DNA of 64,000 bases from Flavihumibacter stibioxidans (GCF_014332695.1 NZ_MBUA01000012.1:429858-493857); one strand, 5' to 3'. Shown: positions 45,294 through 54,428, counted from the first letter of the stretch. Notes: generated from the sequence alone by a model not told the origin. Numbers and translations: made by a program.

Positions 45294-48218
45294 TCACTTT
45301 CCGCCTAAAGCTTCATAAATCACATCCTGCACTTTGGGCCTTACACTCATTCGGAGGAATTTATTGGGATCACCATTGTTATTCACCCGGTTACTGAGGA
45401 AAATATAGGTCAGGTTGTTTTTGGGATCTATCCACACACAGGTACCCGTAAATCCTGTATGCCCGAATGTTTCTGGTGTGGCCATGGCCGAAGGGTAGGG
45501 TTCCTTGCGGGTGGCATTGTCTTTTTCCGGCTTGTCAAAGCCAAGTGCCCGGCGGCTGATATTACTGGCGTACACGGTAAACATCTCAACGGTGGACGGC
45601 TTGAAAAACTGTTTCCCATTGATCACACCCTTATTGAGCAGCAATTGTGACAATACTGCCAGGTCATATGCACTGCTGAACAAACCGGCATGGCCAGCTA
45701 CTCCGCCAAACATTGCCGCACCCGGATCATGCACATCGCCCTGGATCAGCTGTTTTCGGAAAACGGGTTCTTCTTCCGTAGGGGCCATATAGCCAGCAGG
45801 AAATCTTTTGCGGGGTGTAAAACCCGTGGATTGCAGGCCCAGTGGCGCATAGAAGGTTTCATAGGCATACTGATCGAGTGTTTTACCCGATATAGCCTCC
45901 ACTACCTTACCCAGAAAAATAAAGTCATTGTCGCTGTACACATATTTTCCGGAGGGGCCAAGGTCACTCTTTAGTATCCGCCTGTACAGGGTATCGGTCC
46001 AGTCGTTGCGTAAATACAGGTTCTCTGCCACTCTTACCGAATAAGCGGAATCAGGCTTGAACCTGTAAATCGAGCCGTTGGGAGTCCCATCTGCCGGATC
46101 AATGGTTTCGCGGTAGAAGGGAATATATGATTTTAGTCCGGCTTCATGCAGCAGGATATTCCGGATTACCAGGGGGGCCTTATCGCTGCCCTGGGTCCAG
46201 GGAAGGTAATCACCTAAAGTCCTGTCCAGGTCCAGGCGGCCTTCATCCACGAGTTTCATGACCGACAGGGTTGTAGCCATCACTTTGGTTACAGAAGCCA
46301 TATCAAACATGGTTTCACAATACATGGGGGTTGGATCCTTATAAGTGTAGGTTCCAAAGGATCTTTCGTAGGCAATTTTTCCATCACGGGCAACCAGCAC
46401 CACGCAACCCGGAATGGCTTTCTGCGCGATGGCATCCAGACAGATGGAGTCGATAGCCTGCAATTTGTTATGGTTCAATCCCACATTACCCGGCCAGGTT
46501 TCAGGCAATACCCGCTGGTGCACGATGCCAGTTCCGGATGCCAGCTGTTCGCAAACGGTTACCGGCAGTTTTCCTTTGGGACTGATCTTGCCGTTCAGCA
46601 GGTCCGCAGCTGTTTGCTGGGTGATCGGGTCGTCGTCATAGGCAGCCACCAACACACGGTCGGAACAGGTATTGGTGATGGCATATGGATTTCCGAAATA
46701 GATGGTAACTGAGGAGAATGCCTGCTGGATATGGTTGGCCAGATGTATGGCAGGGGCACTGATACCAAAGTTTTTTGCGGGTACGCGGCTGTAGCCGTGG
46801 AAGCCGGTAACCACCACATCATACCGCCCCATCATAAATTGAACCAGCGCATTTGCCTGGTTTTCATCCATTCCATAATCAAAAAAGAAAGTGTGGGCAC
46901 CATAATCTCTCCGCATCCTGTCAGAAAATGCATTGTCTTTTTTCAATCCGATTCCAACATAGGCCACGCGGCGGGAAGTCCCCGGCTGAAGAGGGAATAC
47001 GCTGACATTATTATTTCTCAGCAAGGTGATTGCCTGCTCCGCCACTCTCTGGCGCATTGCCGGAACATCCTTATTCAGGTCTGCCGTAAGATTATGGTAT
47101 TCAATAGGTTTCCAGTTTGCCAGCCCGTATTCATATTTAGCCCTCAGGATTTTTTTAACCCGGGCATCGAGCTCTTTCCAGCTTACTTTTCTTTTCCGGA
47201 TTGCCTTTTTGATGGCTGCGATACTGCCGGGAATATCTCCAGGCAAACAAAGCATGTCGTTACCTGCAATCACCGATTCGGCGGATGCCTCTCCTTTAGG
47301 GAAAAACTTGGCCACCCCCTGCATTTCAAGCGCATCGGTAAATGTGAGTCCCTGGTAGCCCAGTTCTTTTCTGAGCAGGCCTTTAATATTTTTGGCAGAA
47401 AGCGAGGTGGGCCGGTTAGCCCTTTTGTCAATGGATGGTATGGAGAGATGGGCAATCATAACGCTACCCACCCCGGCTTTAAATAATTCACGGAAGGGAT
47501 AAAGTTCCAGCGAATCCAGCTCAGCGCGTGTTTTATTGATAACCGGCAGGTCCAGATGGGAGTCAACCGATACATCCCCGTGACCCGGAAAATGTTTGGC
47601 GCTGGCCATTACCCCGTTATCCTGCATGCCTTTCATATACTGGATACCCAGTTCCGTAACCCGGTACTTATTCTCACCGAAGGAACGTTCGTTGATGACC
47701 GGGTTCGCCGGATTGTTATTTACATCCACCACCGGTGCAAAATTCACCTGGATACCGGCCCGGCGACATTGGTCTGCGACGATGCGACCATACTCATACA
47801 TTAAGGATGGGTCCTGAATGGCACCGAGCATCATCTGCCGGGGAAGTGATTGTACGCTGTCGAACCGCATACCCAATCCCCATTCTCCGTCAATGGTCAC
47901 CAATACTGGTGTTTTGGCGATGGATTGCAGGTAATTCACCCGCTGCGCCTGCTGCAGGGGGCCACCCTGAAAGAGGCAGACCCCACCCACATTGTATTTA
48001 GTGATGGCTTCCTGAACCTCTTTGTCGTAGAAGATTGGCTGGCCGTTTCGCATGGAGGATACCCTTACGACCATTAACTGTGCGATTTTTTCATCCGGAC
48101 CAAGGGTCCTGAACACACTATCCACCCATTGATCTGCACTAAGGCGACTGCTTTTCTGCGCCGAAACAGTTGCCACAATGGCCAGGAGGGAAGCAAACGC
48201 TAACCAGAGCTTTTTCAT
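45294..48218 (-). CDS. NagZ-type beta-N-acetylhexosaminidase fused to a serine beta-lactamase-family domain
   Basis: A 974-residue exported enzyme (signal MKKLWLAFASLLAIVATVSA). The GH3 domain spans about 28-360, with KHFPGHGD (H213 in the catalytic loop) and nucleophile D295 in FTDALEM; a GH3 C-terminal domain follows. Residues about 600-974 are a beta-lactamase/PBP-like serine hydrolase with SVTK and a YSDN motif. It would cut GlcNAc from muropeptides outside the cytoplasm and hydrolyse a second bond. It is next to the BlaR1-like gene on the same strand. The fusion is known in Bacteroidota. Confidence 0.9.
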   Translation of the reverse strand: MKKLWLAFASLLAIVATVSAQKSSRLSADQWVDSVFRTLGPDEKIAQLMVVRVSSMRNGQPIFYDKEVQEAITKYNVGGVCLFQGGPLQQAQRVNYLQSIAKTPVLVTIDGEWGLGMRFDSVQSLPRQMMLGAIQDPSLMYEYGRIVADQCRRAGIQVNFAPVVDVNNNPANPVINERSFGENKYRVTELGIQYMKGMQDNGVMASAKHFPGHGDVSVDSHLDLPVINKTRAELDSLELYPFRELFKAGVGSVMIAHLSIPSIDKRANRPTSLSAKNIKGLLRKELGYQGLTFTDALEMQGVAKFFPKGEASAESVIAGNDMLCLPGDIPGSIAAIKKAIRKRKVSWKELDARVKKILRAKYEYGLANWKPIEYHNLTADLNKDVPAMRQRVAEQAITLLRNNNVSVFPLQPGTSRRVAYVGIGLKKDNAFSDRMRRDYGAHTFFFDYGMDENQANALVQFMMGRYDVVVTGFHGYSRVPAKNFGISAPAIHLANHIQQAFSSVTIYFGNPYAITNTCSDRVLVAAYDDDPITQQTAADLLNGKISPKGKLPVTVCEQLASGTGIVHQRVLPETWPGNVGLNHNKLQAIDSICLDAIAQKAIPGCVVLVARDGKIAYERSFGTYTYKDPTPMYCETMFDMASVTKVMATTLSVMKLVDEGRLDLDRTLGDYLPWTQGSDKAPLVIRNILLHEAGLKSYIPFYRETIDPADGTPNGSIYRFKPDSAYSVRVAENLYLRNDWTDTLYRRILKSDLGPSGKYVYSDNDFIFLGKVVEAISGKTLDQYAYETFYAPLGLQSTGFTPRKRFPAGYMAPTEEEPVFRKQLIQGDVHDPGAAMFGGVAGHAGLFSSAYDLAVLSQLLLNKGVINGKQFFKPSTVEMFTVYASNISRRALGFDKPEKDNATRKEPYPSAMATPETFGHTGFTGTCVWIDPKNNLTYIFLSNRVNNNGDPNKFLRMSVRPKVQDVIYEALGGK

Positions 48219-48296
48219 ACTTATTTACTGTTGAGCAACTAAGATAAAAAACTCTAATCCAACAGAAAAAAAGATAAACCCGCAAATTCCTGCAAA

Positions 48297-48329
48297 TTTC
48301 ACCCGTCGGGTGGCACCCGACGGGTGAAA
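48297..48329. repeat. GTCGGGTG palindrome, copy 1
   Basis: A perfect 15-bp inverted repeat (TTTCACCCGTCGGGT and its complement) around GGC, between the BlaR1-like gene and the nagZ fusion. The same unit recurs three times upstream of blaI. Confidence 0.8.
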
Positions 48330-48380
48330 CCAGTTTTAGACATTCGACATCGTTAACTCATGCCAGCCAAACCATAAATT

Positions 48381-50357
48381 TTACTCGGCCTCCAGCCTGA
48401 ATGTAATCGGATGCTGATAAATAGCTTTGACTTTCCTTCCATTTCGGATGGCAGGTTCCCATTTACCGCTGACTTTCAGGACCCGAAGTGCTTCCGCCCC
48501 CAGGCCTGCACCGGGATCCTTTAGAATTTTATGATTACTGGTGGTGCCATCTTTGTGTACGGTAAACTGAATTAATACGGTTCCCATAACTTCTTTATCT
48601 ATGGCCTCCTGCGGATAGCGGAGTGTTTTGTTCAGGTAGTCTTGCCAGGCCTCTTTTCCTCCTGGAAACTGGGGCAGGGAATCTGTTTGGAAAACCTTCA
48701 TATCCAAATGGGAGCCTTCCCTGTCTGTGGAACCCATTTCCTTTTGTGAATGTAAGTTTGGTTGGGACGGCACCAGGGCCTTTACGCTCTCTGTTGGTTC
48801 TTCACTTGGTTCCTTTTGCTGATCATTCGCCAGCCCTTTCCGCTGATCAAGATGAAATTGAAATGCTATAATCCCTTCCAGTATCTTTCTTGCAATTTTT
48901 TCCTGATTGGCTGCATGGCGAAGAAATTCAAGGTCTCCGTTATTAGTTATAAAACCCGGATTAATCATGATGGCAGGAACCTCATTATAATCCAGCACGT
49001 AAATCCCCCTATCTCCGGCTCTTTGAAGCACCTTTTTTTCCGGAAAATATTCTCCTAACTCCTTTGCCATAATGGATGCCGCCATCAGCGATTCTTCCCT
49101 AAAACCATTTTTACTACCCTCCTTTGGAACATAAATTTCAAGTCCCTGCCGTTTATTATTGCCTGCCGCATTGATGTGAATTGAAATAAACATCATGGGG
49201 TTTACCGATTGGGTAAAATCAACCCTCCAGCGATTGGCGGCATTTAAATTAGATAATCCACCTGGCAGATTTTCATCAATACGGGTAAGTTCCACCTCTA
49301 TATTATAGGCAGGTGCCAGGTCCTTTATTTTCCGGACAATATCCAAAGCCAGTCTTTGTTCCGATATGGAACCATCCGCCGCAGTTGCACCGGGATCATT
49401 ACCTCCATGCCCCGCATCCAACACAATCTTTATTCTTTCTGCTGCAGTCATCGGACTTGTACCCTGGTTATTCTTATAAACGAATGAGGCCAAAACCAGG
49501 GTAAGAAATGTTACCACCGGAAGCGCCAGCAAACGGCTGATATAGCCGGGATTCCTGAATTGAATGTTGGTAATCATGGTAATTCTTCGTTTAATCTGGT
49601 GTTGAAAAAAGTGGTTGGTTACCTGCAGTTGCCTTGCCCTGATACTCTGTTCCAGCAGGATTTCCGCATATTCCAGATGATCCTGATCTGCCATTGCATG
49701 CTGGTCAGCCAGGAATTCGTGGATGGTTTTAATTTCATTACGGATCAGGAAAAAAAAAGGGTTGAACCATGCCACTCCATAAACCAGGTGAAGGAACAGG
49801 TTGTCGGCACTATGGCACTGGCGTATATGGAAGAGTTCGTGACGGAATATCTGTTGTCCCTTACGGCTGTGAAGTAATATACCATCATTCCAGAAAATCC
49901 TTCGAAACCAGGAGAATGGAGTGCCCTCTTCGCTGGTATGGTATATTTTAATGTCATCGACCTTTTCCAACGGGTAATTCCGACTCATTTTACGGATAAT
50001 AAAAACAGAACGCAGTAATCCGGCAAGAATCACCAGGGAAATCGCCAGGTATATACCCAAAGCCATGAACCGCCAATCAGGTAGTAGTCTGCCAAAACTA
50101 ACAACAGCCTCCTCCCCCTCGCCATAAACAGTGATTACTTCCAGGGTATTATATATAGCCTTCCCCATATGACTACCAGGAAGCACTTGTATTGGGATAT
50201 TAATAAACGGTAGGACCAGGGAAATCACCACGGTTGCCAACAGGTAATACCGGTTATATTGATGAAATCTCTTATTCCTTAGAAATAACCAGTAATACCC
50301 GAAAAGTAATGCTGAACTGATTAGGATCTTTATGAGAATGATCAGGATCGCTACCAT
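48381..50357 (-). CDS. BlaR1-like M56 metalloprotease fused to an amidase-like domain and TonB C-terminus
   Basis: A 658-residue sensor. Four helices and an M56 gluzincin domain (HEXXH at 173-177, HELFH) form the N-terminal 300 residues as in BlaR1/MecR1; a helix near 275-294 leads to the periplasm. Residues about 308-500 are an Amidase_3 (N-acetylmuramoyl-L-alanine amidase) fold with zinc ligands H317, E333 and H394, but the catalytic Glu is Asn (PAIMINPGFITN, N466). A linker follows, then a TonB-like C-terminal domain (about 565-656, PQFPGGKEAWQDYL). It is coupled to blaI four bases upstream. Likely a wall-fragment receptor that cleaves BlaI on binding; this is inference. Confidence 0.85.
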   Translation of the reverse strand: MVAILIILIKILISSALLFGYYWLFLRNKRFHQYNRYYLLATVVISLVLPFINIPIQVLPGSHMGKAIYNTLEVITVYGEGEEAVVSFGRLLPDWRFMALGIYLAISLVILAGLLRSVFIIRKMSRNYPLEKVDDIKIYHTSEEGTPFSWFRRIFWNDGILLHSRKGQQIFRHELFHIRQCHSADNLFLHLVYGVAWFNPFFFLIRNEIKTIHEFLADQHAMADQDHLEYAEILLEQSIRARQLQVTNHFFQHQIKRRITMITNIQFRNPGYISRLLALPVVTFLTLVLASFVYKNNQGTSPMTAAERIKIVLDAGHGGNDPGATAADGSISEQRLALDIVRKIKDLAPAYNIEVELTRIDENLPGGLSNLNAANRWRVDFTQSVNPMMFISIHINAAGNNKRQGLEIYVPKEGSKNGFREESLMAASIMAKELGEYFPEKKVLQRAGDRGIYVLDYNEVPAIMINPGFITNNGDLEFLRHAANQEKIARKILEGIIAFQFHLDQRKGLANDQQKEPSEEPTESVKALVPSQPNLHSQKEMGSTDREGSHLDMKVFQTDSLPQFPGGKEAWQDYLNKTLRYPQEAIDKEVMGTVLIQFTVHKDGTTSNHKILKDPGAGLGAEALRVLKVSGKWEPAIRNGRKVKAIYQHPITFRLEAE

Positions 50358-50361
50358 AATT

Positions 50362-50727
50362 TCATTTTTTTGCTGACCGGATTTGTTTCAGGAGTTCTTC
50401 CAGTTCGGTGATAGAAATTTTTTCATCCTTCACGAACTGGCTGACCAGGTTGCTGGCTGAGCCTTCGAAATATCCTTTTACAATCTGCTGTACCGATCGC
50501 TGACCGTATTCCCCCTTGCTAACCAAGGGTTTGTACAGGTTGTTCCTACCCTTTTGGCTGGCCTCCACAAATCCTTTTTCAATCAGAATCTTCAGAATGG
50601 TAGCAATTGTATTGGAATGGGGTTTAGGCTCTTCGGTTACCTCCAGGATATCCTTGAGGAATCCCTGCCCGATGGTCCAGAGTGCCTGCATCACTTCCTC
50701 TTCCGCTTTGGTCAATGCTTTCCACAT
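50362..50727 (-). CDS. BlaI/MecI-family repressor
   Basis: A 121-residue winged-helix repressor (LTKAEEEVMQALWTIGQGFLKDILE; HSNTIATILKILIEKGFVEASQKGRNNLYKP). The C-terminal dimerisation helices contain the cleavable region acted on by BlaR1 proteases. It is four bases before the M56 gene. Two dyads immediately upstream are probable operators. Confidence 0.93.
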   Translation of the reverse strand: MWKALTKAEEEVMQALWTIGQGFLKDILEVTEEPKPHSNTIATILKILIEKGFVEASQKGRNNLYKPLVSKGEYGQRSVQQIVKGYFEGSASNLVSQFVKDEKISITELEELLKQIRSAKK

Positions 50728-50730
50728 AAC

Positions 50731-50771
50731 TAACTATTTAGTTATATAAACATACAACTAATGTTTTAGTT
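50731..50771. promoter_or_regulatory. Twin BlaI operator dyads
   Basis: Site 1, TAACTATTTAGTTA (50731-50744), is a perfect palindrome just before the blaI ATG. Site 2, AACTAA and TTAGTT around TGTT (50756-50771), is a related dyad 12 bases further. Tandem AACTA/TAGTT sites fit autoregulation by BlaI. Confidence 0.65.
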
Positions 50772-50826
50772 ATTACAAATTATTTATACATTTTTTGGTG
50801 GATATTTTTTCGGCAGCCAATACTTT

Positions 50827-50853
50827 CACCCGTCGGGTGCCACCCGACGGGTG
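50827..50853. repeat. GTCGGGTG palindrome, copy 2
   Basis: Perfect 13-bp arms (CACCCGTCGGGTG and complement) around a single C, upstream of blaI. Confidence 0.8.
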
Positions 50854-50929
50854 GCTGTTTTTTCTAATGGGGGGAAGATTCAGATACGCCAGACTTGGAC
50901 TCCCAGAGATCTTTTTTGAGTGCAGTTTC

Positions 50930-50970
50930 TCCCTTTCACCCGTCGGGTGGCACCCGACGGGTGAAAGGGA
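50930..50970. repeat. GTCGGGTG palindrome, copy 3
   Basis: The longest copy: 19-bp perfect arms (50930-50948 and 50952-50970) around GGC, between mutL and blaI. Confidence 0.8.
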
Positions 50971-50971
50971 T

Positions 50972-50996
50972 CCGACGGGTGGAAGGCACCCGTCGG
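50972..50996. repeat. GTCGGGTG palindrome, copy 4 (reversed order)
   Basis: CCGACGGGTG and its complement (50972-50981 with 50987-50996) around GAAGG, ending seven bases from the mutL stop. It may also terminate mutL transcription. Confidence 0.7.
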
Positions 50997-51003
50997 GTGA
51001 AAC

Positions 51004-53007
51004 TTATCCGCCAAACAACTTTGACAGGTAGGTCCGGTTGAATTCGATAAATGTGGGATTGCCAGTGGCAGTAATATTTGGCTGCGCACAGGTAAGGAGG
51101 TCATTGGCCAGCTGGCGCATTTCCTTCTGGGTCAGCTGGGTACCAATGCGGATGGCATGCTGGGCAGCCAGTGACCGGATCAGGCGTTCGCGCCGCGAAA
51201 ACTTCACATCGCTACTGAAATGTTTGTACTGGTCGAGCAGGTGTTCAATGGATGCTTTTTCGTTTCCCTGCAAAATATCAGCGGGGGTGCCCTGGACCAC
51301 AAAACTGTTCTGGCCAAAAGGCTCGATGAGGTAACCCAGCAGGGCCATATCATGCAAGAGGTCATGTAACATGGCGGCATCTGTTGGGGTCAGATCCAGG
51401 GTAACCGGGAAAAGATTGCGCTGGGTGGCCATTGGCTTACCCACCAGTGCAGCCGCATACCTTTCATAGAGCACCCTTTCATGCGCATATTGCTGGTGCA
51501 ACAGTATAAAACCCTGCATGGTAGGGGCAATGACGTATTGCAACTGGACCTGCAGCAGCTCCCCATGTTCCAGTAATTGCCATTTCTTTCCGGGCATTTC
51601 CCACCCAAATCCATTGCTTTGTTCGTATTCCAGTAAACCTGCACCGGTCTGCGCATCACCCTGATTACCCGGTCCACCACCTGCAGGTTCAAAAAAATCT
51701 TTCCAGTGTTTCAGCCCTCCGGAGGGGATATCCCCGCCTGCAGAAGTCCTGCCCCCGAAGTTACTCCCCCCTCCCACCGTTCCCGGTTCAACCGACCAAG
51801 TTCTTCCTGCACCTGTACCCGATCCTGCCATGCCCAATCCGCCCTCAAACCCCGACCCAGTACCTTTTTCAATGAAATGGGCCTGGTTTGACCTGGTAAA
51901 AGCCTGGAACAAGCCGGAATTACTGGCTGCATTTTGTTGCGCAGCGGTGAAGGGTTTCGATACAGCATCCGACTGCTGGATACCCGCATCGATGTCAAAC
52001 TCAAGTGTGGGAGTTATACTGAACTGGGCCAGGGCGTGTTTAACGGCCGCCTGCACAAAAGCATATACGATCTTTTCGTCCTCAAATTTGATCTCCTGTT
52101 TGGTCGGATGCACATTTACATCAATCTGTTCCGGGTTGAGATCAATAAATAAGACATACAGCGGAAAACTATCTGAAGGGATGAGGCCCTGGTAAGCCTG
52201 CATCACTGCATGATTGAGGTAGGAACTGCGGATGAACCGGTTATTGACGAAAAAATACTGGTCCCCCCGCGTTTTTTTAGCCGCGTCGGGCTTGCCGACA
52301 AACCCCTGGATATTCAGGTAATCGGTTTGTTCCTGTACCGGCACCAGCCTGGCATTATAACTGCTGCCCAGCAACTGCACAATCCGCTGTTTCAGCGAAC
52401 CCTTATCGAGGTGGAAAACCTGCTGACCGTTATGGGTAAGGGAGAAGAATAACTGTGGAAAAGCCATGGACACCCGGATGAATTCGTCAATGATATGACG
52501 CATCTCCGCAGCATTGCTTTTCAGGAAATTCCTCCTGGCCGGTACGTTGAAAAAAAGATTCTTCATGGCGATGCTGGTACCGGGTGCCGCAGCACAGGGT
52601 TCCTGACGAATCACCTCGCTGTTTTCGACCTCTATATAAGTGCCCATTTCATCGCCGGCCCTGCGGGTACGAAGTTCTACCTGGGAGACAGCCGCCACGG
52701 AAGCCAGTGCCTCCCCACGAAAACCCATAGTATTAATATGGAAAAGGTCATCAATCTGCCGGATCTTGGAAGTGGCGTGCCGCTCAAAACAAAGCCGGGC
52801 ATCTGTTTCACTCATCCCCTTCCCATTATCGATCACCTGTATCAAAGCCTTACCCGCATCGTTGACAACCAGGCGGATTTCCGTAGCCCCTGCATCAACA
52901 GCGTTTTCCAACAATTCCTTTACGGCACTCGCTGGCCTTTGTATCACTTCCCCTGCCGCGATCTGGTTAGCAATGTGATCGGGCAATAATTGTATGTTAT
53001 CAGCCAA
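51004..53007 (-). CDS. mutL: DNA mismatch repair protein MutL
   Basis: A 667-residue MutL. The GHKL ATPase N-terminus carries LLENAVDAGA, DNGKGM and GFRGEALAS. A Gly-rich linker (about 375-440, SGFEGGLGMAGSGTGAG) joins it to the C-terminal dimerisation domain. The endonuclease motif DQHAAHE reads HQQYAHE here and the CPHGRP-type motif is replaced by CAQPNITATGNPT, so strand-nicking is doubtful. The start is a TTG at 53007 (MADNIQLL), supported by the conserved N-terminus, absence of an in-frame ATG and a strong AGGAG upstream. Confidence 0.94.
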   Translation of the reverse strand: MADNIQLLPDHIANQIAAGEVIQRPASAVKELLENAVDAGATEIRLVVNDAGKALIQVIDNGKGMSETDARLCFERHATSKIRQIDDLFHINTMGFRGEALASVAAVSQVELRTRRAGDEMGTYIEVENSEVIRQEPCAAAPGTSIAMKNLFFNVPARRNFLKSNAAEMRHIIDEFIRVSMAFPQLFFSLTHNGQQVFHLDKGSLKQRIVQLLGSSYNARLVPVQEQTDYLNIQGFVGKPDAAKKTRGDQYFFVNNRFIRSSYLNHAVMQAYQGLIPSDSFPLYVLFIDLNPEQIDVNVHPTKQEIKFEDEKIVYAFVQAAVKHALAQFSITPTLEFDIDAGIQQSDAVSKPFTAAQQNAASNSGLFQAFTRSNQAHFIEKGTGSGFEGGLGMAGSGTGAGRTWSVEPGTVGGGSNFGGRTSAGGDIPSGGLKHWKDFFEPAGGGPGNQGDAQTGAGLLEYEQSNGFGWEMPGKKWQLLEHGELLQVQLQYVIAPTMQGFILLHQQYAHERVLYERYAAALVGKPMATQRNLFPVTLDLTPTDAAMLHDLLHDMALLGYLIEPFGQNSFVVQGTPADILQGNEKASIEHLLDQYKHFSSDVKFSRRERLIRSLAAQHAIRIGTQLTQKEMRQLANDLLTCAQPNITATGNPTFIEFNRTYLSKLFGG

Positions 53008-53017
53008 AATAATAGTT

Positions 53018-53022
53018 CTCCT
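53018..53022 (-). promoter_or_regulatory. Strong ribosome binding site deciding the TTG start of mutL
   Basis: The minus strand has AGGAG ten bases before the TTG codon, with a second AGGAG a few bases further upstream. Such a strong site is unusual among the genes here and compensates for the rare start codon. Confidence 0.6.
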
Positions 53023-53030
53023 TTCTCCTG

Positions 53031-53038
53031 CAAAGATA
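53031..53038 (-). promoter_or_regulatory. Promoter -7 box for mutL
   Basis: The minus strand reads TATCTTTG, a TAnnTTTG match, 23 bases before the start codon. No good -33 TTG was seen. Confidence 0.4.
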
Positions 53039-53087
53039 ACCCAATTGAGGAGAGATGAAGGGATAGTATGAAAGCAATACCGGCCTG

Positions 53088-54428
53088 TTAATAATTCTCA
53101 TAAACGTCCCGAAGGAAGGACTCCACACCACGCCGGACCACAACAGCGCTGGTCTGGTGGTTATTCACCAGAACGGAAAAAATCAGCCGCCTGCCCTTCC
53201 TGGTGGTCAGATAACCGCTTAATGCCACCTGGCCACTGAGTGTGCCGGTTTTGGCATAAAACGCACCTTCCAGTCCCTTGTAATAACTGGCCAGGGTTCC
53301 CTGGTTGGCACCTGGCAGGATAGTATTGAGCCGGCCGGCGCCAAACTCGTTAAGCATTTTCTGAAGTATCCACACAAAATCCTGCGGGGTGAACTGATTA
53401 TAACGGCTCAGCCCGCTGCCATCCACCCAGCGCGGGGCCTGTGGCAATCCATTTAAATCTGTTTTAAGCAAAGTATCAATAACAAGGGATGTTTTCATTC
53501 CACCCGTTAACTGCTGCGACACCATCAGCAGCACCTGCTCTGCAAACAGGTTATCACTCCGATGCATCATAACAGACAACATGGAGTCTGTCCGTTGCGA
53601 ATAGCGGATATTGGTTACCGGTAGCGTAACCCCGGCAGGAACATACAAAACAGATCTGCCGATGGTATCACGCAGAAGGTCAACCGCTGATAAGACACCA
53701 TTAGTTACAAAAGGCACTTCGACGGTACGGAGGATCTCCTTGCCTTCCGTTACATAGAATATATTATCATTCCTTTCACGGACCACCACAAAATTATTTG
53801 ATTTGGCAGGGTTAAACCTGACCTTCCAGGAAACCTCCGGCTCAGAAAACACAAAAGCTTCATCAGCCATTTTACCATCCGGCGTTTCCGTTTTTTCCAT
53901 CACCTGGGTCCAGCGGATCACATTTCCATAAACCGGCAACGGACTTCTTTCCGCCATATAGGCGCTGTTAAAATCATCCCAGGACCAGCCATACCCGAAC
54001 TCTTTTTCGTTCCAGTTCCGGTCACCAATAACCAGTTCCTTTCCGGATTTTTTTAACCAGTCTATTACCGGTTGTTCCTTAAAGTCGGGATGCAGCAATG
54101 TAGGATCCCCGGCAGCTTCCAGGTAAATGCTGTCTGGTGTTTCATGGTAGCGGATGCCCGGCAGGGAGTCACCCAGGAATCGCAGGGCTGCATAGAGGCT
54201 GAAAAGTTTCGTATTGCTGGCAGGCACAAAATATTTATCTGCCTGGTGGTTGTACAGGTATTTCTCTTTGTCAACATCAAACAGGCTGATGCCTACATGC
54301 GCATTCCTGATGCCCTCCTGCCCCAGCAGTATACGCTCAGCGGAACGATTGATCCGCTTACCTGCAGTGCAGGAAGCCAGCGTTAATGCGGCAGCACAAA
54401 AACATGAAATATTCAAAATTGATCGCAT
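53088..54428 (-). CDS. D-alanyl-D-alanine carboxypeptidase/endopeptidase (PBP4/DacB family), lipoprotein
   Basis: A 446-residue S13-family penicillin-binding protein. The ATG at 54428 gives a signal peptide with lipobox-like LASC (MRSILNISCFCAAALTLASC). Catalytic motifs are SNTK (PASNTKLFSLY), SDN (HRSDNLFAEQ) and KTG (YAKTGTLSGQ). It should trim D-Ala or cut cross-links in peptidoglycan at the periplasmic face. Confidence 0.9.
   Translation of the reverse strand: MRSILNISCFCAAALTLASCTAGKRINRSAERILLGQEGIRNAHVGISLFDVDKEKYLYNHQADKYFVPASNTKLFSLYAALRFLGDSLPGIRYHETPDSIYLEAAGDPTLLHPDFKEQPVIDWLKKSGKELVIGDRNWNEKEFGYGWSWDDFNSAYMAERSPLPVYGNVIRWTQVMEKTETPDGKMADEAFVFSEPEVSWKVRFNPAKSNNFVVVRERNDNIFYVTEGKEILRTVEVPFVTNGVLSAVDLLRDTIGRSVLYVPAGVTLPVTNIRYSQRTDSMLSVMMHRSDNLFAEQVLLMVSQQLTGGMKTSLVIDTLLKTDLNGLPQAPRWVDGSGLSRYNQFTPQDFVWILQKMLNEFGAGRLNTILPGANQGTLASYYKGLEGAFYAKTGTLSGQVALSGYLTTRKGRRLIFSVLVNNHQTSAVVVRRGVESFLRDVYENY

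Noticed and set aside
48297-51000. CRISPR-like array
   Set aside because: The repeats are irregularly spaced palindromes with coding sequence between them, not direct repeats with uniform spacers, and no cas genes are present.
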